Assembly: GCA_949288405.1 (NCBI GenBank)
Contig: CASEKM010000008.1
Span: forward strand, 1 to 18,006
From: an uncultured bacterium
Lineage (GTDB): Bacteria > Bacillota > Clostridia > Oscillospirales > Oscillospiraceae
Direction of reading: 5' to 3'
Length of the DNA stretch: 18,006 nt
The stretch's first letter is position 1. Every line of letters starts with the position of its first letter. The position numbers and the translations under genes are program-made. Of the stretch, positions 13,786 through 18,006 are shown piece by piece. The notes below the pieces were generated by a model, which did not search any database, was not told the origin of the DNA, and worked only from the letters and a program-made list of their open reading frames with translations.

Positions 13786-14814
13786 ATGACACAGGTGAAA
13801 AAATTAGGGCCCGGCCTGGCCCTCTGTCTGGCGCTGGCGGTCCCCAGCTGGCTGCTGGGCAGGGCGTTCCCCATTGTAGGCGGACCGGTCTTCGCCATTC
13901 TGACCGGCATGGTGGCGGCCCTGTTCTGCCGCGGCCACGCCGGGACCCAGGCGGGCGTCGCCTACACCTCCAAAAAGGTCCTCCAGTACGCGGTCATCCT
14001 GCTGGGCTTCGGGCTGAACCTGTCCCAGATCGCCCAGGTGGGCGCCGCCTCTCTCCCCATCATCGTCTCCACCATCTCCACCTCCCTGATCGTCTCCTTC
14101 CTCCTCTGCCGGCTGATGGGGATGCCCGCCAAAATCTCCACCCTCATCGGCGTGGGCTCCTCCATCTGCGGCGGCTCCGCCATCGCCGCCACCGCCCCGG
14201 TCATCCAGGCCGACGACGAGGAGATCGCCCAGTCCATCTCTGTGATCTTCCTGTTCAACATCATCGCCGCCCTGGTCTTCCCCGCGCTGGGCGGTGCCCT
14301 GGGCCTGTCCAACGAGGGGTTCGGCCTGTTTGCCGGCACCGCGGTGAACGACACCTCCTCCGTCACCGCCACCGCCGCCGCCTGGGACGGCATGCACCCG
14401 GGGGCCAACACCCTGGACCAGGCCACCATCGTCAAGCTCACCCGCACCCTGGCCATCATTCCCATCACCCTGGTCCTGGCCGTGGTGCAGACCGCCCAGG
14501 CCAGGCGCTCCGGCGGCAGCCGGGAGAGCACCTTCTCCCTGAAGAAGGTGTTCCCCTTCTTCATCCTCTTCTTCGTGCTGGCCTCGGTGATCACCACGGC
14601 GGCCACCGCCCTGGGGGCCTCCCCCGCCCTGTTCCAGCCCTTCAAGGAGCTGTCCAAGTTCTTCATCATCATGGCTATGGCCGCCATTGGGCTGAATACC
14701 GACCTGGTAAAGCTGATCCGCACCGGCGGCAAGCCCATTTTCATGGGGCTGTGCTGCTGGATCGCCATTGCGTCCGTCAGCCTGGGGATGCAGCACCTGC
14801 TGGGGATCTGGTAA
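13786..14814 (+). CDS. yeiH: YeiH family (UPF0324) putative sulfate/anion exporter
   Basis: The 342-residue integral membrane protein has about ten hydrophobic segments and the hallmarks of UPF0324: YAVILLGFGLNLSQI, IGVGSSICGGSAIAATAPVI, GTAVNDTSSVTATAAAW and the C-terminal AMAAIGLNTDLVKL. Proteins of this family are annotated as putative sulfate exporters; the transported substrate is not settled. The ATG at 13786 follows AAAGGAG by about 11 nt. A GTG at 13750 in the same frame has no ribosome binding site. Divergence from a YeiE/CysL-like LysR gene supports regulated export linked to sulfur chemistry. It is followed by a strong terminator and is monocistronic. Confidence 0.92.
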   Translation: MTQVKKLGPGLALCLALAVPSWLLGRAFPIVGGPVFAILTGMVAALFCRGHAGTQAGVAYTSKKVLQYAVILLGFGLNLSQIAQVGAASLPIIVSTISTSLIVSFLLCRLMGMPAKISTLIGVGSSICGGSAIAATAPVIQADDEEIAQSISVIFLFNIIAALVFPALGGALGLSNEGFGLFAGTAVNDTSSVTATAAAWDGMHPGANTLDQATIVKLTRTLAIIPITLVLAVVQTAQARRSGGSRESTFSLKKVFPFFILFFVLASVITTAATALGASPALFQPFKELSKFFIIMAMAAIGLNTDLVKLIRTGGKPIFMGLCCWIAIASVSLGMQHLLGIW

Positions 14815-14828
14815 GCGCCCTCTCCCCC

Positions 14829-14866
14829 GCCGCGGGCCCCGAAGACAGGGGCCTGCGGCCTTTTTT
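14829..14866 (+). terminator. Terminator of yeiH
   Basis: GCCGCGGGCCCC (14829-14840) pairs with GGGGCCTGCGGC (14848-14859), with one G-T pair, across a 7-nt loop. It is followed by C and six T residues. Confidence 0.92.
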
Positions 14867-14881
14867 GTCTGCGCCCGGCGC

Positions 14882-14912
14882 AAAAAGGGCCCGCCGGATC
14901 ACCGGCGGGCCC
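14882..14912 (-). terminator. Terminator of the spore protein gene
   Basis: A perfect 11-bp stem, GGGCCCGCCGG (14887-14897) with CCGGCGGGCCC (14902-14912) and a 4-nt loop, runs into TTTTT on the minus strand. It lies 15 nt past the spore protein stop codon and back to back with the yeiH terminator. Confidence 0.92.
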
Positions 14913-14927
14913 GGGCTGGCTCTGCCC

Positions 14928-15134
14928 TTACTTCATGCCGTTCTCGTAGGACTCGATCATCTTCTTGACCATCTGGCCGCCCACAGAGCCGGCCTGCTTG
15001 CTGGTCAGGTCGCCGTTGTAGCCCTGCTTCAGGTTGACGCCCACCTCGTTGGCGGCCTCCATCTTGAACTTGTTCATAGCCTCGCGGGCGCTGGGAACGA
15101 CCAGTTTGTTGCTGCTGTTGCTGTTGCTGGACAT
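14928..15134 (-). CDS. Alpha/beta-type small acid-soluble spore protein
   Basis: The 68-residue protein is a typical SASP, which coats and protects DNA in the forespore and is degraded by the GPR protease at germination. It has the Ser/Asn-rich start SSNSNSSNKLVVPSAREAM, the GPR-site region MEAANEVGVNL, and the conserved GDLTSKQAGSVGGQMVKKMI. This is direct evidence that the organism forms endospores. The ATG at 15134 has AAAAGGAGAG about 11 nt upstream. It is monocistronic, with a plausible sigma-G promoter 5' and a strong terminator 3'. Its base composition is less G+C-rich than that of its neighbours, as expected for its Asn/Lys content. Confidence 0.96.
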   Translation of the reverse strand: MSSNSNSSNKLVVPSAREAMNKFKMEAANEVGVNLKQGYNGDLTSKQAGSVGGQMVKKMIESYENGMK

Positions 15135-15202
15135 AATAGTTCTGTCTCTCCTTTTCTGTCTGTGTTGGATTTGGACATTGCCTTGGATGGAACATCCGCG
15201 AC

Positions 15203-15231
15203 TATCTTGTCCCCGGCCGGAGCTTCTATGC
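15203..15231 (-). promoter_or_regulatory. Possible sigma-G promoter of the spore protein gene
   Basis: On the minus strand GCATA (15227-15231) fits the forespore sigma -35 pattern GHATR. After 17 nt comes CAAGATA (15203-15209), one mismatch from CATNNTA. The predicted start near 15196 leaves a leader of about 62 nt. Spore-specific control is expected for this gene class. Confidence 0.5.
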
Positions 15232-15312
15232 GCCGGCCCGCTTTCCTGTTTTCGTCATTTTTCCATGGGCTGGACGCAAGCGCACCGGAACCCCTGTCAC
15301 GGCGGAAAACAA

Positions 15313-15341
15313 TTGACACCGTGTCAGTAGTGTGCTATTCT
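15313..15341 (+). promoter_or_regulatory. Promoter of the flavodoxin-tetR operon
   Basis: A perfect TTGACA (15313-15318) is followed after 17 nt by TATTCT (15336-15341). The -35 lies inside operator 1 and the predicted start (near 15348) lies next to operator 2, so a bound repressor would occlude both ends of the promoter. Confidence 0.75.
15314..15326. promoter_or_regulatory. Probable TetR operator 1
   Basis: TGACAC-C-GTGTCA is a perfect 13-bp palindrome with a single central base. It overlaps the -35 of the flavodoxin promoter and is repeated with a different central base at 15350-15362. Confidence 0.7.
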
Positions 15342-15349
15342 ATATATGA

Positions 15350-15362
15350 TGACACTGTGTCA
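15350..15362. promoter_or_regulatory. Probable TetR operator 2
   Basis: TGACAC-T-GTGTCA is the same palindrome as operator 1, with its centre 36 bp away, at or just past the predicted transcription start. Confidence 0.7.
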
Positions 15363-15396
15363 GAATATCGCACAGCGCACGAAAGGAGCGTTTCCC

Positions 15397-15894
15397 ATGA
15401 GCAAAAAGGTACTGGTCGCGTATTTTTCCGCCAGCGGCGTAACCGCCCGGGCGGCCAAGGAGATCGCGCAGTCGGTGGGGGGCGACCTGTATGAGATCCG
15501 CCCGGCGCAGCCCTATACCAAGGCCGACCTGGACTGGACCAACAAGCAGAGCCGCAGCTCGCTGGAGATGAATGACCCCGCCAGCCGCCCCGCCATCGCG
15601 GAGCCGGCAGCCGATTTGGCCCAGTACGATGCCGTCTTTCTGGGCTTCCCCATCTGGTGGTATGTGGAGCCCCGGATCGTGGACACCTTCCTGGAGAGCT
15701 GCGACCTCTCCGGCAAGGCGCTGATCCCCTTCGCCACCTCCGGCGGCAGCGGGATCGAGGGGGCGGAGAAGAGCCTGCGGGCCCGCTGCCCCAAGGCGGA
15801 TTGGAAGCCCGGCAAACTGCTCAACCGCACCGGCGCCAAACTGCTCAACCGCACCGGCGCAGCCGGCTGGGCCAAGAAGGCCCTGGAGCTGTAA
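15397..15894 (+). CDS. Flavodoxin family protein
   Basis: The 165-residue cytoplasmic protein has a flavodoxin-like fold that should bind FMN. The phosphate-binding loop is FSASGVTARA (10-19), where a classic flavodoxin has S/T-x-T-G-x-T. The flavin-contacting region is FLGFPIWWYVEPRIVDTFLE (81-100), followed by FATSGGSGI (112-120). It resembles small NAD(P)H-dependent or electron-carrier flavoproteins of anaerobes. The C-terminus contains a perfect duplication, KLLNRTGA twice (140-155), from a 24-bp tandem repeat. The ATG at 15397 follows AAAGGAG; an upstream in-frame ATG at 15346 falls in the promoter and operator region. It heads an operon with a TetR regulator 49 nt downstream. Confidence 0.9.
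   Translation: MSKKVLVAYFSASGVTARAAKEIAQSVGGDLYEIRPAQPYTKADLDWTNKQSRSSLEMNDPASRPAIAEPAADLAQYDAVFLGFPIWWYVEPRIVDTFLESCDLSGKALIPFATSGGSGIEGAEKSLRARCPKADWKPGKLLNRTGAKLLNRTGAAGWAKKALEL
15813..15860 (+). repeat. Perfect 24-bp tandem duplication in the flavodoxin gene
   Basis: Bases 15813-15836 and 15837-15860 are identical. The duplication keeps the reading frame and adds eight residues (KLLNRTGA) near the C-terminus. Confidence 0.95.
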
Positions 15895-15943
15895 GGAACA
15901 CCGCGCCCCATCCCATCACCACACCCAGGAGGAGGTGAGGCCC

Positions 15944-16612
15944 GTGCCCAAGCGTTCCCCGGCACTGACCCACGCGAGAAAAGAGGAGATCGTCAACGCC
16001 TGCGCCCAGCTGTACCAGTCCATGAGCTTCCGGGACATCACCCTCAAGGAGATCGGCGCGCGGACGTCCTTCACCCGGACCTCCATCTACAACTACTTCC
16101 ACACCAAGGAGGAGATCTTTCTGGCCCTGCTCCAGCGGGAGTACGAGGCCTGGATCGCGGATCTGGACGCCCTGCGCCGGGCGCGGCCGGAGCTGACGGC
16201 GGAGGACTTCTCCGGCGCACTGGCCCGCACCCTGGAGGGGCGGCAGTGCATGCTCAAGCTCCTGGCCATGAACCTGTACGACCTGGAGGCCAACAGCCGG
16301 ATGGAGAATTTGGTGGCCTTCAAACGGGTGTACGCCGCCTCCATGGAGGCGGTCACCCGCTGTCTGGCGGCCTTCTTCCCCGCCATGACCGGGGAGGAGC
16401 GGCAGGCCTTCCTGTACGCCTTCTACCCCTTTCTGTTCGGCATCTACCCCTATACGGAGGCCACAGACCGGCAGCGGGAGGCCATGGACCTGGCCCAGGT
16501 GCCCTACGTCCAGTACTCGGTCTATGAGCTCACCCGCGCCCTGGTGTCCAAGCTGCTCCAGGGCTTCGCCCATACCCACGGCGGGGAGCCGGACCTCCCC
16601 CGCATCCGCTAA
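15944..16612 (+). CDS. TetR/AcrR-family transcriptional regulator
   Basis: The 222-residue protein has an N-terminal TetR helix-turn-helix (about 10-57: RKEEIVNACAQLYQ, FRDITLKEIGARTSFTRTSI and YNYFHTKEEIFLALL). A helical ligand-binding domain follows. It shares the operon with the flavodoxin gene, and the two identical palindromes at that promoter are its likely sites, giving negative autoregulation. I chose the GTG at 15944 because AGGAGGAGG lies 8 nt upstream; a GTG three codons earlier (15935) falls within that site. The ligand is unknown; the context suggests a redox-active or electrophilic compound (inference). Confidence 0.9.
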   Translation: MPKRSPALTHARKEEIVNACAQLYQSMSFRDITLKEIGARTSFTRTSIYNYFHTKEEIFLALLQREYEAWIADLDALRRARPELTAEDFSGALARTLEGRQCMLKLLAMNLYDLEANSRMENLVAFKRVYAASMEAVTRCLAAFFPAMTGEERQAFLYAFYPFLFGIYPYTEATDRQREAMDLAQVPYVQYSVYELTRALVSKLLQGFAHTHGGEPDLPRIR

Positions 16613-16616
16613 ACTG

Positions 16617-16655
16617 CCAGGACCTTTGCGCCGCACAGCGGCGCAAAGGTCCTGG
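16617..16655 (+). terminator. Strong hairpin after tetR
   Basis: A perfect 17-bp stem, CCAGGACCTTTGCGCCG (16617-16633) with CGGCGCAAAGGTCCTGG (16639-16655), closes on a 5-nt loop 4 nt past the tetR stop. No T-run follows on either strand, so termination may be weak or factor-dependent, or the hairpin may protect the 3' end. Confidence 0.65.
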
Positions 16656-16674
16656 CTGTGTCCGCCGGAAGCCC

Positions 16675-16703
16675 TTGCATGTTGTCCCCCGGTCCGCTAC
16701 AAT
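16675..16703 (+). promoter_or_regulatory. Promoter of the DUF362 gene
   Basis: TTGCAT (16675-16680) and TACAAT (16698-16703) are 17 nt apart. The -10 is one mismatch from consensus while the -35 matches only TTG. The predicted start near 16710 leaves a leader of about 80 nt containing a G+C-rich GCGCGCCGC stretch. Confidence 0.55.
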
Positions 16704-16790
16704 AGAGCTGAAAGCGCGCCCGGTGTGCGGCGCGCCGCACGGCCGGCTCAGAGGCGGCCGCTGCTTTACGACACAGGAGGAGCGTGTACC

Positions 16791-17846
16791 ATGAGCAAAA
16801 TTTATGAGATCTTCGGCACAGACGCCCACACCATGACCTACGCCCTGATGGAGCGGGCCCAGATCGCCGCCGCCATCCCCTCCGGCGCGGACGTGGCCCT
16901 CAAGCCCAATCTGGTGGTATCCGCCCCCCCGGAGACCGGCGCCACCACCCACGACGGCGTCCTGTCCGGCGCCATCGAGTACCTGCGGGACCACGGGGTG
17001 AAGGACATCAGCATCATCGAGGGCTCCTGGGTGGGCGCCCGCACCAACCAGTCCTTCCACGCCGCCCGGTACGACGCGGTGAGCAAAAAATACGGCGTCC
17101 CCCTCTACGACCTGAAGGGGGACCGCACCCGGACGGTGAAGACCGCCCTGCGGCCCATGGAGATCTGCTGCCGGGCCCTGGATGCGGGCTACCTCATCAA
17201 CCTGCCGGTGCTCAAAGGCCACTGTCAGACCGCCATGACCTGCTCCCTGAAGAACTGCAAGGGCTGTCTGCCCGACAAGGAGAAGCGGCGCTTCCACGCC
17301 GAGGGGCTCATGGAGCCCATTGCCGCCCTGGCTGCCGCCCTGTGCCCTGACCTGACCATCGTGGACAGCATCTGCGGCGACCTGAACTTCGAGGAGGGGG
17401 GCAACCCGGTGCCCACCGGCCGGATGATGCTGGGGACGGACATGGTGCAGCTGGATACCTACGGCTGCCGCCTGATGGGCCTGGACCCAGAGTATGTGCC
17501 CTACATCGGCCTGGCCGAGCGCTGGGGCGCCGGAAGCTCCGCCCTGGAGCCGGGAGACCTGATCCGCCTCAACGAGCCCAGCGACGCCGCCGGCTACCCC
17601 AAGCCCTCCGGCCTGGTGGCCAACCTCACCCGGAATGTCCAGGCCAACAACGCCTGCTCCGCCTGCTACGCCAGCCTGGTGCGCGCCCTCTACCACAGCA
17701 GGAGCCGGGAGGCCATCGCCATCGGCCAGGGCTGGAAGGGGGTCCCCTTTGACGGCCTGGGGGTGGGCAGCTGCTGCAACTGCGCCCAGCGACAGGTCAA
17801 GGGCTGTCCCCCCTCCGCAGAGGACATTCTCCAGGCGCTGCAGTGA
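16791..17846 (+). CDS. DUF362 domain-containing cysteine-rich protein
   Basis: The 351-residue protein matches DUF362 by its layout: DVALKPNLVV (34-43), AIEYLRDHGVKDISIIEGSW (61-80), INLPVLKGH (136-144), a cysteine cluster MTCSLKNCKGCLPDKEKRRFH (reported as C145, C151, C156, C159), PDLTIVDSICGD (186-197) and MLGTDMVQLDTYGCRLMGLD. The C-terminus adds C289-x2-C292 and C328, C329, C331, C339. The number and spacing of cysteines suggest one or more metal or iron-sulfur sites, but I see no classic CxxCxxCxxxC ferredoxin motif. DUF362 proteins are of unknown biochemical function and often sit near redox genes. No signal peptide is visible. The ATG at 16791 follows ACAGGAGG by about 11 nt. It appears monocistronic. 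Confidence 0.87.
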   Translation: MSKIYEIFGTDAHTMTYALMERAQIAAAIPSGADVALKPNLVVSAPPETGATTHDGVLSGAIEYLRDHGVKDISIIEGSWVGARTNQSFHAARYDAVSKKYGVPLYDLKGDRTRTVKTALRPMEICCRALDAGYLINLPVLKGHCQTAMTCSLKNCKGCLPDKEKRRFHAEGLMEPIAALAAALCPDLTIVDSICGDLNFEEGGNPVPTGRMMLGTDMVQLDTYGCRLMGLDPEYVPYIGLAERWGAGSSALEPGDLIRLNEPSDAAGYPKPSGLVANLTRNVQANNACSACYASLVRALYHSRSREAIAIGQGWKGVPFDGLGVGSCCNCAQRQVKGCPPSAEDILQALQ

Positions 17847-17862
17847 CGGCGGGCAGCGTCGG

Positions 17863-17982
17863 CGGCGCTTTTGCGCCGTACGAGCGTTTTGCCGCAGGCA
17901 AAACCTCGGCACAGGGGCGGCTCTGCCGCCCCGAGCATTTCAATCACCGAAGGGTGAAGCCGCCCTCCGGGCGGCTTCACCC
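17863..17982. terminator. Cluster of four hairpins downstream of the DUF362 gene
   Basis: Four separate perfect stems follow each other: CGGCGC/GCGCCG (17863-17878), GTTTTGCC/GGCAAAAC (17886-17904, extended by CGAG/CTCG), GGGGCGGC/GCCGCCCC (17914-17932) and GGGTGAAGCCGCCC/GGGCGGCTTCACCC (17952-17982). Loops are 3-4 nt. None is followed by a T-run on the plus strand; the last is followed by AAAAA. Some may end transcription of the DUF362 gene, but the density goes beyond a single terminator. Confidence 0.6.
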
Positions 17983-17986
17983 AAAA

Positions 17987-18006
17987 AGGAAGGCACGTGC
18001 CTTCCT
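17987..18006. other. Perfect 20-bp palindrome at the window edge
   Basis: AGGAAGGCAC followed by its exact complement GTGCCTTCCT ends at the last base of the window, preceded by AAAA. If T residues follow outside the window, it is a bidirectional terminator; as an uninterrupted palindrome it could instead be a protein-binding site. Confidence 0.6.

Noticed and set aside
15074..15319. An 81-codon minus-strand frame upstream of the spore protein gene.
   Set aside because: It overlaps the spore protein gene and its leader in another frame, lacks a ribosome binding site and shows no family features.
1..18006. Possible mobile element or genomic island, given several unrelated small modules.
   Set aside because: I found no transposase, integrase, terminal repeats, target-site duplications or tRNA-linked attachment site, and composition is uniform apart from intergenic regions and the spore protein gene.

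Overview
The window looks like a chromosomal segment from a strongly G+C-rich, endospore-forming member of the Clostridia. An alpha/beta-type small acid-soluble spore protein, AGGAGG-type ribosome binding sites before nearly every gene and canonical TTGACA/TATAAT promoters point to a Firmicute. The very high G+C content and gene set (hexuronate catabolism, an iron-sulfur serine dehydratase, a bile-acid-hydrolase-family enzyme) suggest a gut Oscillospiraceae of the Flavonifractor/Lawsonibacter/Pseudoflavonifractor type. That placement is inference from gene content and composition. I see 17 protein genes, no rRNA, tRNA, CRISPR array or insertion sequence, and no large gap.

Layout. Positions 1-3050 hold a minus-strand hexuronate operon, uxuA then uxuB, with a clear promoter/operator near 3016-3044 and a terminator at 107-143. 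Positions 3215-6523 hold three separately transcribed minus-strand genes: a LURP-one-like protein, a protein with a DUF4157 (eCIS-core) HELVH domain followed by acidic 20-residue repeats, and a regulator with an N-terminal excisionase-type helix-turn-helix and a C-terminal LuxR helix-turn-helix. Positions 6547-9474 are a minus-strand serine operon: a dicarboxylate/amino-acid:cation symporter, sdaAB and sdaAA. A divergent LysR regulator (9553-10440) faces it across an intergenic region with a LysR-type box. Behind that regulator lies a choloylglycine-hydrolase/penicillin-V-acylase-family enzyme. Two near-identical hairpins then separate it from convergent nudC.

Positions 12697-14866 contain a divergent pair, a LysR regulator and a YeiH-family (UPF0324) membrane protein, which share a palindrome-bearing promoter region. 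A spore protein gene follows on the minus strand with a plausible sigma-G promoter. A flavodoxin-tetR operon (15313-16655) comes next, its promoter bracketed by two 13-bp palindromes that are probably the TetR operators. The last gene encodes a cysteine-rich DUF362 protein, followed by a dense run of hairpins up to the window edge.

How it fits together. The window is a mosaic of small catabolic or redox modules, most with a dedicated adjacent regulator: serine uptake and deamination to pyruvate; mannonate/fructuronate conversion towards 2-keto-3-deoxygluconate; a putative sulfur-anion or related exporter under LysR control; and an autoregulated flavodoxin. The least explained loci are the DUF4157 protein without visible injection-system genes, the Ntn-hydrolase with a 14-residue cysteine-containing leader, and the twin hairpins at 11623-11762. 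All similarity statements come from reading the translations; no database search was run.
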